From CBDESM01 sp965242485 (GTDB taxonomy: Bacteria; Chloroflexota; Dehalococcoidia; Bin125), in contig CBDESM010000003.1 in NCBI GenBank assembly GCA_965242485.1, positions 1,612,001 to 1,676,000 of the forward strand: a DNA stretch of 64,000 bases, read 5' to 3'. Shown piece by piece: positions 1-8,459 of this stretch; position 1 is the first letter of the stretch; each line of letters opens with the position of its first letter. The notes under the pieces were generated by a model that had not been told where the DNA came from, made no database searches, and saw only the letters and a list, made by a program, of their open reading frames with translations. Position numbers and translations under genes: made by a program.

Positions 1-58
1 GCATGGTGGGGAGTTTAGGGCATGTCGTAGACTGCGCTGCCGTAGAGGAGGGTCGGTC

Positions 59-877
59 ATGGCATTGACGCGGATTCATCACATTGGGGTGGCGGTGCGG
101 GATGCGGATGCTGCCGCGGCTGTTTGGGCTGAGGCGTTCGGGCTTTCTGTGGCGCTGGATGCGGAGCTGGAGGAGCAAGGGGTGCGGGGGGTGATCTTGC
201 CGTTGGACAACTGCGAGATCGAGCTGCTGCAGCCGACGCGGGAGGGGACGGGGATCGCGAAGTACTTGGAGGCGAACGGGGAGGGGTTCCATCACGTCTG
301 CTTCGAGTCGACCGATGTGGCGGGGGATTTGCGGGCGGCGGCGGACTCGGGGATGCAGATGATCGACCGGGAGCCGCGGGTGGGGCTGACGGGGATGATC
401 GGGTTCATCCATCCGCGCGAGAATCACGGGGTGCTGGTCGAGTACGCGCAGCCGCCGGAGGATGCGCCGCGGCACGGCGGGCCGGCGGGGGACGACGCGG
501 CGCACGCGCTGCACCACATGACCGTCGCGGTGCACGACGTGGCGGCCGTGGCGGCTGAGTTCGCGGGCAAGTTCGGGTTCGAGGGGCGGGAGCCGTTCGA
601 GAACGCGGGGCTGGGGATCGCGGGGCAGTTCACGGATTTGGGGCCGACGGCGATCGAGCTGATCACGGGGCTGCCAGGAGCGGCGGAGGGGCCGTTGCAG
701 AAGCGGCTGGCGAATCAGGGCGAGGGGATGTTCATGATGGCGCTGACGGTGCGCGACGCGGAGGCGGCGGTGGCGCGGCTGCGCGGGCACGGGATGACCG
801 TGACGGACGCGGGCGCGGGCGCCTTCATCTCCCCCCGCGGCACGTTCGGCGCGCGGGTGCGGCTCTCTGAGGCCTGA
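59..877 (+). CDS. mce: Methylmalonyl-CoA epimerase-like protein, two VOC domains
   Basis: Likely interconverts (R)- and (S)-methylmalonyl-CoA, linking propionyl-CoA metabolism to methylmalonyl-CoA mutase in the cytoplasm. Residues 1-130 match the family closely: HHIGVAV at 7-13, an EQGVRGV stretch, EIELLQP near 52-58, GEGFHHVCFE near 75-84 and a terminal VEYAQ. These supply the His/Gln/Glu metal ligands expected of a VOC enzyme. A second, more diverged VOC half begins at HHMTVAV near 149 and lacks the family motifs, so the protein is 272 aa where single-domain epimerases are about 140-150 aa. An AGGAGG-like site lies 7 nt before the ATG. The mutase subunit and MeaB lie 6 kb downstream, supporting the role. 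The second half could be structural or have another ligand. Confidence 0.85.
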   Translation: MALTRIHHIGVAVRDADAAAAVWAEAFGLSVALDAELEEQGVRGVILPLDNCEIELLQPTREGTGIAKYLEANGEGFHHVCFESTDVAGDLRAAADSGMQMIDREPRVGLTGMIGFIHPRENHGVLVEYAQPPEDAPRHGGPAGDDAAHALHHMTVAVHDVAAVAAEFAGKFGFEGREPFENAGLGIAGQFTDLGPTAIELITGLPGAAEGPLQKRLANQGEGMFMMALTVRDAEAAVARLRGHGMTVTDAGAGAFISPRGTFGARVRLSEA

Positions 878-906
878 GGCATAATCCGAGGCATGGGAGG
901 GATCAG

Positions 907-3129
907 ATGATCGACTTGTCTATTGGCGCCCGGGCGTTGTCGGCGCTGAAGATCCGCAGGCCGGTTCGGCTGTGGGCAGCAGTTCTCGCGGGTTTGGCGG
1001 CGCTGTTGCTGCTCGGCGGCACGGCGCTGGGGCAGGAGGCCGCGGGCGGCGAGACGGGGCGGCCGGAGGTGCTCCAGTTCTCGGCGGAGATCAGCGACCT
1101 CAACTCGCTGATCGCTTGGGTCACGGTGAGTTTGAGCGATGAGGCGCGGGTGCAGATCGAGTACCGCAACGGGGGCGCGGGGCGCTTCCGGACGCGGCTG
1201 AGCGAGCCGGCGGTGCACCATTACCTGCCGGTCGTGCGGCTGCGGGCGGAGACGACGTATGAGTACGTCATCGGCGTGGAAGGGGCCGACGGGGAGATCG
1301 CGTTCGATGCGGACGATGCGGGGGAGTTCACGACCAGGCCGTTGCCGGAGATCATGCGGAGATTTTCGAACCGGTCGAGCGGACTCAGCACGCAGGATCT
1401 GATCTTGGGCGATTTTCTCCAAGCCTACCTCGTGTTCTGGGACGATGAAGGGCAAGTCGTTTGGTACCACGCGGTGCCCGAACGCCGGACGCCGTTGATC
1501 GCGGCGATCAAGCAGCGGCCGAACGGGAACCTGCTCTGGGAGGCTTGGGCCTGCTGTCTGCGGGAAGTTTCGCCGACGGCGGAGCAGGTGAACGAGTTCC
1601 ATTTCGGCGACGATAAAATCGCCCTGCACCATGATTTCTGGGAGCTCGAGGATGGGCGCATCCTCTCGATCGCGGAGAAATACGTGCCGCGCGAGGATCC
1701 CGGCAACCTCGGCGAGCCGCCTTCGAATCGGGCCCCGCCGAATCCGTCCGACCGGATCCCTCCGGAAGGCTCCTTTTTCATCGTGGCCGACGTGTTGGCC
1801 GCGTGGGATACGGCCACTGGGGAGTCGGAAACAGTTTGGGATGCGCTGGACTTTTTCGACGTGGACATCCGTGCGCGCAACCAGGACCCGCTGGTGGCTT
1901 GGTCGGGCGACAAATACCGGGTGACGCACGCGAATTCCATCCAGATGCGGCCGCGCGGCAACGTGATCATGTCGATGCGGACGCGGAGCCAAGTCATTTC
2001 GATCAGCCCCGATTTCCAGTCGATCGAGTGGCGGCTGGGCGGTGCGGGCAGCGATTACACGTTCCCGAATCCGGCGGATCGGTTCCACGGACAGCATGTG
2101 GCGACGCAGCTGCCGAACGGGAACATCCTGGTGTTCGACAACGGGCTGAGCCGGCCGCAGGAGTATGGGGGGATGTACTCGCGGGCGCTGGAGCTGCGGC
2201 TGGACGAGGAGACGAAGACCGCGGTGAAGGTGTGGGAGTACCGGGAGGATCCGGATTTCTTCGTGCTCGTGGTCGGCAGCGCCTACCGGACGCGGAACGG
2301 GAACACCTTGGTCAACTACGGGGTTTCGCGGCAGGCGTGGGATGCGGATTGGACGGAGCAGACGCCGATTCTGCTGATCGAGGCGGATGCGTCGGGGCGC
2401 GAGGTTTTCCGTTTGGAGACTTGGGGGGCGGCCTCGCCGGCCCGGTACCGGGCCTACGGAGACATCGATTCGATCATGGGCGAGACGCGGCTGCCGTCGC
2501 CGGGGCGGCCGCTGCCGGGTACCGCCTGCCTGGGGGACGATGAAGACCTGTGCGTGCGGACGATTCCGCGGCTGCTGACGGATTCCGGCGCGACGGAGAT
2601 CGAGCGTTCATTCGTGCAGGACGGCGCGCGCTTCCAGGTGCCGGCGGGCGCCGCGATTCACGACCTGAGCTTGAGTTTGCTGCCGCTTGATGAAAGGGGC
2701 CGGGCAGCGGAGCCGATGCCGCTCTGCCTGCCGGATGCCGCGGGCGCGCGGACGGCGATGCTGGCGCGCTACTCGGCGGAAGAGGAGCAGTGGGAGCTGC
2801 TGCCGGGCGCAGCGGGCGCGACGGGTACTCCGGATGACGGCGTCTGCGGGTTGATCGATCAGTCGGGGGTCTACGCGGTCGTGGAGACTTGGCGGTTGGG
2901 CGCGGGGCTAGAGACCGTGCGGGCGGACTCGTCCGCGATCTGGCGCGCAGGCAAGGCGACTACCGCTTCCGAGCTGTTGGCGGCGCTGGCAGGGACGGGC
3001 ATCCGGGCGCTGTATTGGCACGACGGGGCGGCTTGGCAGAGCTACGCGGCGCCGATTGACGGCGATCCAGTGCCCGGTGCGCGGGACTTCGCAGTTCGGC
3101 CGGGCGCGAGGCTCTGGCTCGGTGGCTGA
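907..3129 (+). CDS. Secreted arylsulfotransferase-like protein (paralogue 1 of 3)
   Basis: Looks like an arylsulfate sulfotransferase of the beta-propeller ASST family (PF05935/PF14269 type), which moves sulfate between phenolic compounds outside the cytoplasm by a covalent His intermediate. A hydrophobic signal segment (about 20-43) is followed by an N-terminal beta-sandwich and then the propeller. Three conserved His are visible: HHDFW at 241-242, HANSIQ at 341 and GQH at 397, with an Arg near 358. These correspond in order to the active-site His/His/Arg/His of the E. coli enzyme. Two extra C-terminal modules follow: a Cys-containing beta domain (about 560-660) and a terminal ASELL...LWLGG domain shared by all three paralogues. 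GGGAGG precedes the ATG. The substrate is unknown. Confidence 0.7.
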   Translation: MIDLSIGARALSALKIRRPVRLWAAVLAGLAALLLLGGTALGQEAAGGETGRPEVLQFSAEISDLNSLIAWVTVSLSDEARVQIEYRNGGAGRFRTRLSEPAVHHYLPVVRLRAETTYEYVIGVEGADGEIAFDADDAGEFTTRPLPEIMRRFSNRSSGLSTQDLILGDFLQAYLVFWDDEGQVVWYHAVPERRTPLIAAIKQRPNGNLLWEAWACCLREVSPTAEQVNEFHFGDDKIALHHDFWELEDGRILSIAEKYVPREDPGNLGEPPSNRAPPNPSDRIPPEGSFFIVADVLAAWDTATGESETVWDALDFFDVDIRARNQDPLVAWSGDKYRVTHANSIQMRPRGNVIMSMRTRSQVISISPDFQSIEWRLGGAGSDYTFPNPADRFHGQHVATQLPNGNILVFDNGLSRPQEYGGMYSRALELRLDEETKTAVKVWEYREDPDFFVLVVGSAYRTRNGNTLVNYGVSRQAWDADWTEQTPILLIEADASGREVFRLETWGAASPARYRAYGDIDSIMGETRLPSPGRPLPGTACLGDDEDLCVRTIPRLLTDSGATEIERSFVQDGARFQVPAGAAIHDLSLSLLPLDERGRAAEPMPLCLPDAAGARTAMLARYSAEEEQWELLPGAAGATGTPDDGVCGLIDQSGVYAVVETWRLGAGLETVRADSSAIWRAGKATTASELLAALAGTGIRALYWHDGAAWQSYAAPIDGDPVPGARDFAVRPGARLWLGG
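1063..1253. repeat. DNA-level repeat within arylsulfotransferase paralogue 1
   Basis: This segment aligns without gaps, at an offset of 2206 bases, to 3269-3459 in the next gene. Identity is high, including synonymous positions. It covers the start of the mature N-terminal domain and marks a fairly recent tandem duplication or gene conversion. Confidence 0.8.
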
Positions 3130-3151
3130 CGGCGGCGGTCGGGTGCTGCTG

Positions 3152-5293
3152 ATGCGGGGGGCTCGCGGGTCGGCCCGGCTGTGGGTGCCGGCTGTGGCGC
3201 TTTTTGCCGCTGCCGCGCTTCTCGGCACGACTTTGGGGCATGAGGATGGGGGCGATGGTCGGGCTGCGCCGGAGGTGCTCCAGTTTTCGGCGGAGATCAG
3301 CGACCTCAACTCGCTGATTGCTTGGGTCACGGTGAGCCTGAGCGGCGAGGGGCGGGTGCAGATCGAGTACGGCAACGAGGGCGCGGGGAGATTCCGGACG
3401 CGGCTGAGCGAGCCGGCGGTGCACCATTACCTCCCGGTCGTGCGGCTGCGGGCGGAGACCAGGTACCAGTACGCGATCGGCGTGGAAGGGCTCAACGGGG
3501 AGGTCGTCTTCAGGGCGGGCGATGAAGGGGAGTTCAAGACGCGGGAGTTGCCGGAGCCGCTGCTGACGTATTCGCATCGGGTGATCGGGCGCAGCACACA
3601 GCAGTTGATCATGGGCGATTTCCAGCTCCATCTCGTGTTCTGGGACGATGACGGTCGGATCGTTTGGTACTACGAGGTACCCGAAGGGACAGCGGGGATC
3701 GGGGTGATCAAGCGGACGCCTGAAGGGAATCTGCTGTGGGAGGCTTGGCGGTGCTGCCTGCGTGAGGTTTCGCCCTTGGCGATGCAGGTGGGGGAGATCG
3801 CCTTTGATGCAGAGGAGGAGCCGTTCACTCCGCATCATGATTACTGGGTGCTCGAGGACGGGCGCATCCTCTCGCCCGCAGAGGGGAACATCGAGTTCGC
3901 CGATCCCGCTGATCCGGAAGTCGACCCGGTGCAGGTCACGACCGACACGCTCGTGGCGTGGGACCCGGCCAGCGGGAGGCCGGAGCGGGTTTGGGAGGCA
4001 TTGGACGTCTGGGAGGTCGATGTCTTCGACCCCGAGCGGGAAGATTCTTGGGAGCGGCAAGTGGGCTGGCAGGATGATCAATTTCGCTGGATCCACATCA
4101 ATTCAATTCAATTGCGGCCGCGGGGCAACCTGATCTTGTCGATACGCAATCGGAGGAAGATCGTTTCATTGAGTCCGGATTTGCAGACGGTCGAGTGGGA
4201 GCTGGGCGGGATCGGCAGCGATTTCGCATTTCCGGATCCGACTGACCAGTTCTACGCGCAGCATTCGGCGACGGAGTTGCCCAACGGGAACATTCTGACG
4301 TTCGACAATGGTTTCCTGCGCCCGGAGGCCGAGGGCGGCGAATATTCGCGGGTGCTGGAATTGCGGCTGGACGAGCAGGCGGGGACGGCGGTCAAAGTAT
4401 GGGAGCATCGGACGGATCCGGACTTGTTCGTATCGCATTTCGGCAGCGCGCAGCGGCTGCGGAACGGGAACACGCTGGTCAATTACGGGGTTTCGCCGCA
4501 AGCGACGGATGTGCATTGGGATGAGCAGACGCCGATCGTGCTGGCCGAGGCGGATGAGGATGGCGACGAGATTTTCCGCTTGGAGACTTGGGGGCCGGCC
4601 GCTCCGAAGCGGTATCGCGCATATGGCGACATCGACTCGATCATGGGCGAGGTGCGGCTGCCGTCGCCGGAGCGGCCGCAGCACGGGGACGCCTGCGACA
4701 TGGACGACGCGCTGTGCGTTCGCACGGTTCCGCAGCCGACGGTTGAGACGGCCGATCCGGACGCAGAGGAGATCGAGCGCGCGTTCACGCTGGATGGAAC
4801 GCGCTTCCGCCTGCCGGCCGGAGGCGCGATCCACAAGTTGAATCTGGGTTCGCTCCCGCTCGACGGCGAGGGGCGGGCCGTTGAACCGATGCGGCTCTGC
4901 CTGCCATCGGACGGGAGTGCTCGGGTGGCGATGCTGGCGCGCTACTCGGCGGCGGACGGGCGGTGGGAATTGCTGCAAGGGGTGGCTGGTGAGCCGGAGG
5001 ACGGCATCTGCGGGCTGGTTGATCGGTCGGGGCGCTATGCGGTGGTGGAGACCGAGGCATTGGGCGCGGGGGTGGATGCCGCGCGGGCGGATTCGTCCGC
5101 GGTCTGGCGCGCGGGTACGGGGACGGCTGCTTCGGAGCTGCTGGGCGCGCTGGCGGGCGGGGGCGTTCGGGCGCTGTACCGGCATGATGGCGCGGCGTGG
5201 CGGGGCTACGCCGAGTTGCCCGGCGGTAGTCTGGTGCCCGGCGCGCAGGATTTCGCGATTGAGCCGGGCGCGAGGCTCTGGCTGGGGAACTGA
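3152..5293 (+). CDS. Secreted arylsulfotransferase-like protein (paralogue 2 of 3)
   Basis: Tandem paralogue of the preceding gene with the same domain order: signal segment (about residues 8-27), N-terminal beta domain, ASST-like propeller, Cys-containing beta module and the terminal ASELL...LWLGG module. The conserved His are kept in HHDYW (near 228), HINSIQ (near 316) and AQH (near 370). I chose the ATG at 3152 because it gives a compact signal peptide beginning MRGARGSARLW. An in-frame GTG at 3122, overlapping the upstream stop, and one at 3143 are alternatives. The 22-nt gap to the previous gene and 9-nt gap to the next suggest one transcript. The family assignment is fairly firm, but the substrate and true reaction are not known. 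Confidence 0.7.
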   Translation: MRGARGSARLWVPAVALFAAAALLGTTLGHEDGGDGRAAPEVLQFSAEISDLNSLIAWVTVSLSGEGRVQIEYGNEGAGRFRTRLSEPAVHHYLPVVRLRAETRYQYAIGVEGLNGEVVFRAGDEGEFKTRELPEPLLTYSHRVIGRSTQQLIMGDFQLHLVFWDDDGRIVWYYEVPEGTAGIGVIKRTPEGNLLWEAWRCCLREVSPLAMQVGEIAFDAEEEPFTPHHDYWVLEDGRILSPAEGNIEFADPADPEVDPVQVTTDTLVAWDPASGRPERVWEALDVWEVDVFDPEREDSWERQVGWQDDQFRWIHINSIQLRPRGNLILSIRNRRKIVSLSPDLQTVEWELGGIGSDFAFPDPTDQFYAQHSATELPNGNILTFDNGFLRPEAEGGEYSRVLELRLDEQAGTAVKVWEHRTDPDLFVSHFGSAQRLRNGNTLVNYGVSPQATDVHWDEQTPIVLAEADEDGDEIFRLETWGPAAPKRYRAYGDIDSIMGEVRLPSPERPQHGDACDMDDALCVRTVPQPTVETADPDAEEIERAFTLDGTRFRLPAGGAIHKLNLGSLPLDGEGRAVEPMRLCLPSDGSARVAMLARYSAADGRWELLQGVAGEPEDGICGLVDRSGRYAVVETEALGAGVDAARADSSAVWRAGTGTAASELLGALAGGGVRALYRHDGAAWRGYAELPGGSLVPGAQDFAIEPGARLWLGN
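3269..3459. repeat. DNA-level repeat within arylsulfotransferase paralogue 2
   Basis: Partner of 1063-1253 with the same phase and no gaps. Most differences between the copies are single substitutions. Confidence 0.8.
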
Positions 5294-5302
5294 CGACCGC
5301 AG

Positions 5303-7012
5303 ATGGAGCAGCGCACAAGCATGTCCGCGATGGCATTGAGGCTGCGGGGTCTCGCGGGGGTCGCGGCGGCGGCGTTGCTCGCGTGGCTGTTCGCCGCCGG
5401 AGTCGCCGCGGGGCAAGCGCCGGAGGGCGATGCGCAGGGACCGGTCGCGGTAATCGGCCACTCGGCGCGGATCAGCGAAGCGAACGCGCTGATTGCCCAG
5501 ATCGATGTTCAGCTGAGCGGGCCGGCGCGGGTGCTGGTGGAGTATTGGAGCGAAGAGGCGGGACGCTTGCGCACGCGGTTGGGCGAGGCGGCCGTCGAGC
5601 ATCGGATTCCGGTGGTGCGGCTGTTGGTTGGGACGGCGTACCGGTACGAGATCGGGGTGGAGGCGCCTGACGGCGCGATCATCTTCGAGCGGGGGAAGGG
5701 CGGCGAGTTCACCACGGGCGAGCTGCCGGAGGAGCTGGCGGAGATCGAGTGGAGCGCGCGCGGGCGCAGCACGCAGGCGTTGATCATGGGGGATTTCAGG
5801 CTGTATCTCCTGATCTGGGACGATCTGGGCCGGATCGTGTGGTACCACGCCTCGCCGCCGGGCGCCCGACGGGTGGGCACCGTCCGGCCGCGCCCGGACG
5901 GCAATCTGCTCTACGCATCGTGGCCGTGCTGCTTGCGGGAGATCACGCCGCTGGGGGAGACGGTCGCTGAATATCCCTTCCCGCTCGAGGGCGCGCGGCC
6001 GCACCATGATTTCCTAGTGCGGGAGGATGGCCAAGTGCTGGCGATCGGGCGGTACGTAGTGGTAGTGACGGTGGACAACTCGGCGGACGGCGGCGATTCC
6101 GAGCTGGAGATCCTGATCGATACGCTGTACTTGTGGGACTTGGATGAGGCGCGCGCGGAGCTGGTCTGGGACTCGGCTGAGTTCTGGGAGATTGGTCCGG
6201 AAACCACCTACTCGCATGCCAACTCGGTGCAGATCGCGCCCAGCGGAGGCGTGATCATGTCGTTCCGCCACCGCAATCAGGCGGTTGAGATCAGTCCCGA
6301 TTTTGAGAGGATTGAATGGCGGCTGGGCGGGCCGGACAGCGATTTTGCGCTCGCCGAGGCAGATCGCTTCTACGCGCAACATACCCCGCTGGTGCTCGCG
6401 AACGGAAACGTGCTGCTGTTCGACAACGGCAACAGCCGGCCGGGCACCTCGGCTTGGCCGGAGGACGATGGAATGGAGCCGCAGTGGTCGCGGGCGATGG
6501 AGCTGCGATTGGACGAAGAGGCGATGACGGCGACGAAAGTTTGGGAGTTCCGGCCGGAGCCGGACGCATTCGGAACCGCCCGGGGCAGCACGCAGCGGTT
6601 GGCGAACGGGAACACGCTGATCAACTTCGGAAGCGGAGGGCTGATCGTCGAGGCCGATGCGGATGGGAACGAGGTGTTCCGGCTGGAGGCCCCGAACGAT
6701 GAGGAGAAGCGGCAGTACCGCTCCTACGGCGACATCGTGTCCATCGCCGGGGAGACGCGGGTTCCGTCGGCGGCGGAGCTGCGGGCCGGCTTGGGCGGTT
6801 CCGGCGCGGACTCGTTCGCCACGTGGGGCGGCGATGAGGCGACGAGCGCTTCGGAACTGCTGCGGGCGCTGGCGGGCACGGGGGTCCGGTCGCTGCACTT
6901 GCGGGACGGAGCGGAATGGCGGCGCTACGCGACGTCGGAAGACGGGCGGCCCGTGCCGGGCTCGGGCGAGTTCGCCATCGAGCCGGGCGCCGCGGTCTGG
7001 CTGGGCGGCTGA
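5303..7012 (+). CDS. Secreted arylsulfotransferase-like protein (paralogue 3 of 3, short form)
   Basis: Third tandem ASST-like protein, 569 aa. It has a signal segment (about 14-37), N-terminal beta domain, propeller and the terminal module, but lacks the roughly 110-residue Cys-containing beta module that paralogues 1 and 2 carry before the terminal domain. The conserved His are HHDFL (about 233-234), HANSVQ (about 305) and AQH (about 359), so the catalytic set seems intact. The ATG at 5303 lies 9 nt after the upstream stop; an in-frame ATG at 5321 would trim six residues. It is more diverged than the first two genes are from each other, suggesting an older duplication. Export by Sec or Tat cannot be settled; no clear RR motif is visible. 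Confidence 0.7.
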   Translation: MEQRTSMSAMALRLRGLAGVAAAALLAWLFAAGVAAGQAPEGDAQGPVAVIGHSARISEANALIAQIDVQLSGPARVLVEYWSEEAGRLRTRLGEAAVEHRIPVVRLLVGTAYRYEIGVEAPDGAIIFERGKGGEFTTGELPEELAEIEWSARGRSTQALIMGDFRLYLLIWDDLGRIVWYHASPPGARRVGTVRPRPDGNLLYASWPCCLREITPLGETVAEYPFPLEGARPHHDFLVREDGQVLAIGRYVVVVTVDNSADGGDSELEILIDTLYLWDLDEARAELVWDSAEFWEIGPETTYSHANSVQIAPSGGVIMSFRHRNQAVEISPDFERIEWRLGGPDSDFALAEADRFYAQHTPLVLANGNVLLFDNGNSRPGTSAWPEDDGMEPQWSRAMELRLDEEAMTATKVWEFRPEPDAFGTARGSTQRLANGNTLINFGSGGLIVEADADGNEVFRLEAPNDEEKRQYRSYGDIVSIAGETRVPSAAELRAGLGGSGADSFATWGGDEATSASELLRALAGTGVRSLHLRDGAEWRRYATSEDGRPVPGSGEFAIEPGAAVWLGG

Positions 7013-7040
7013 CGCGTCGCGTGCGGACGCCGCGGGCGGG

Positions 7041-7049
7041 TACGCTGAT
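7041..7049 (+). promoter_or_regulatory. TACGCTGAT motif, possible -10 region
   Basis: A TANNNT-type hexamer within TACGCTGAT, 33 nt before the start of the mutase subunit gene. It differs by one base from TAGGCTGAT motifs found upstream of 5S rRNA, rpsA and tatA/B. No TTG -35 element is visible, so this rests on the repeated motif alone. Confidence 0.25.
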
Positions 7050-7082
7050 GCGGATCAGCCAGCCGGATTCGGAGATTGAACG

Positions 7083-7517
7083 ATGACGGACGCAGAAGCT
7101 CCCGTTGACGAGAAAATCCGCGTGCTCGTGGCGAAGCCCGGGTTGGACGGGCACGACCGCGGGGCGAAGATCGTGGCGCGGTCGCTGCGCGACGCGGGGA
7201 TGGAAGTGATCTATACGGGCATCCGCCAGACGCCGGACATGATCGCGGAGGCGGCGCTGCAGGAAGACGTGCAGGTGGTGGCGCTGTCGGTGCTGTCTGG
7301 TGCGCATCTGGAGCTGTTCCCGCGGGTGGTCGATGCCTGCCGCGAGCGGGGGATGACGCCGGCGAACACGCTGTTCCTGGGCGGCGGGATCATTCCGGAC
7401 GAGGACGTGGAGCCGCTGCGCGACGCGGGGATCAAGGCGGTGTTCGGGCCGGGCTCGCACACGGGCGACATCGCGGACTACGTGCGGGAGCACGTGCCCG
7501 AGCTCGACCGCTCGTGA
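7083..7517 (+). CDS. Methylmalonyl-CoA mutase cobalamin-binding (small) subunit
   Basis: Stand-alone B12-binding subunit of a split methylmalonyl-CoA mutase, which interconverts methylmalonyl-CoA and succinyl-CoA with adenosylcobalamin. The cobalamin signature DxHxxG is present as DGHDRG with His24, followed by the expected SxL (LSVLSGAH) and GG (FLGGGII) loops. The 144-aa length matches the mutase C-terminal domain as a separate polypeptide. The catalytic large subunit is not in this window. The stop overlaps the GTG of meaB by 4 nt, indicating coupled translation with the chaperone that protects the mutase. Other acyl-CoA mutases use a similar subunit, but the nearby epimerase favours methylmalonyl-CoA. 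Confidence 0.88.
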   Translation: MTDAEAPVDEKIRVLVAKPGLDGHDRGAKIVARSLRDAGMEVIYTGIRQTPDMIAEAALQEDVQVVALSVLSGAHLELFPRVVDACRERGMTPANTLFLGGGIIPDEDVEPLRDAGIKAVFGPGSHTGDIADYVREHVPELDRS

Positions 7518-8452
7518 ACGACGGCGAGGGCATCGGCCAACGCTTGATCGGCGGCGATCGGCGGGCGCTGGCGCGGGCGCTGACGTGGGTCGAGAACGGC
7601 GACGGGCGCGGGCGGGAGCTGCTGGCGGAGCTGTATCCGCGGACGGGGCGGGCGCGGACGATCGGGATCACGGGGTCGCCGGGAGCGGGCAAGTCGACGG
7701 TTACGAACGCGATCGCGAAGGAGCTGCGGGGGCGCGGGCGCAGCGTCGGGATCGTGGCGGTGGATCCGTCGAGTCCGTACACGCAGGGCGCGATTCTGGG
7801 GGATCGGGTGCGGATGACGGATCTGTACTCGGACCCGGAAGTGTTCATCCGCTCGCTGGCGAGCCGGGGGGCTCTGGGCGGACTCTCGGCGGCGTGCCAG
7901 GACGTGATCCACGTGCTCGACGCGGCGGGGTTCGACGCGGTGCTGATCGAGACGGTGGGCGCGGGGCAGGACGAAGTGGACATCGCGGGGACGGCGCAGA
8001 CGACGATTTTGGTGAACACGCCGAACATGGGCGACGAGGTGCAGACGCTGAAGGCGGGGATCATGGAGATCGCGGACGTGCTGGCGGTGAACAAATCGGA
8101 CCTGCCGGGCGCGGATCGGATGGTGAAGGCGCTGAAGTCGCTGCTCTCGCTCGCGCCGCAGCGGGATTGGGAGCCGCCGGTGCTGCGGCTGATCGCGACG
8201 GCCGACGAGGGATTGGAGGCATTGGTCGACGCCTGCGACGCGCACCACGGGCATTTGGCGGAGTCGGGCGAGCTGCACGCGCGCGAGGCGGAGCGGGCGC
8301 GGCAGCAGGTGACCCAACTGGCGCGCGCCGAGATCTTGCGCCGGCTCCGCGTCGAGATGGGGGAGGAGCGGCTCGAATCGCTCGCCGCCGACGTCGCCGA
8401 ACGGCGCATCGACCCGCACGCGGCCGCCGCCGCCTGGGTCGGCTCGGCCTGA
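7514..8452 (+). CDS. meaB: MeaB/ArgK-family G-protein chaperone of methylmalonyl-CoA mutase
   Basis: GTPase that guards cofactor loading and reactivation of adenosylcobalamin-dependent methylmalonyl-CoA mutase. Visible motifs are Walker A GSPGAGKST near residues 53-61, a VDPSSPYTQGA switch region typical of MeaB/MMAA, an ETVGAGQDEVD segment and NKSD near 193 for guanine specificity. The 312-aa length is usual. Start is GTG in a GTGA overlap with the mutase subunit stop, so the two are translationally coupled. Older names link this family to arginine transport (ArgK), which the context does not support. Confidence 0.93.
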   Translation: MNDGEGIGQRLIGGDRRALARALTWVENGDGRGRELLAELYPRTGRARTIGITGSPGAGKSTVTNAIAKELRGRGRSVGIVAVDPSSPYTQGAILGDRVRMTDLYSDPEVFIRSLASRGALGGLSAACQDVIHVLDAAGFDAVLIETVGAGQDEVDIAGTAQTTILVNTPNMGDEVQTLKAGIMEIADVLAVNKSDLPGADRMVKALKSLLSLAPQRDWEPPVLRLIATADEGLEALVDACDAHHGHLAESGELHAREAERARQQVTQLARAEILRRLRVEMGEERLESLAADVAERRIDPHAAAAAWVGSA

Positions 8453-8459
8453 GCGTCCG

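Noticed and set aside
4166..6007. 613-codon minus-strand frame across the arylsulfotransferase genes
   Set aside because: Arg/Pro-rich composition with no motif; it crosses the boundary between two well-supported plus-strand genes.
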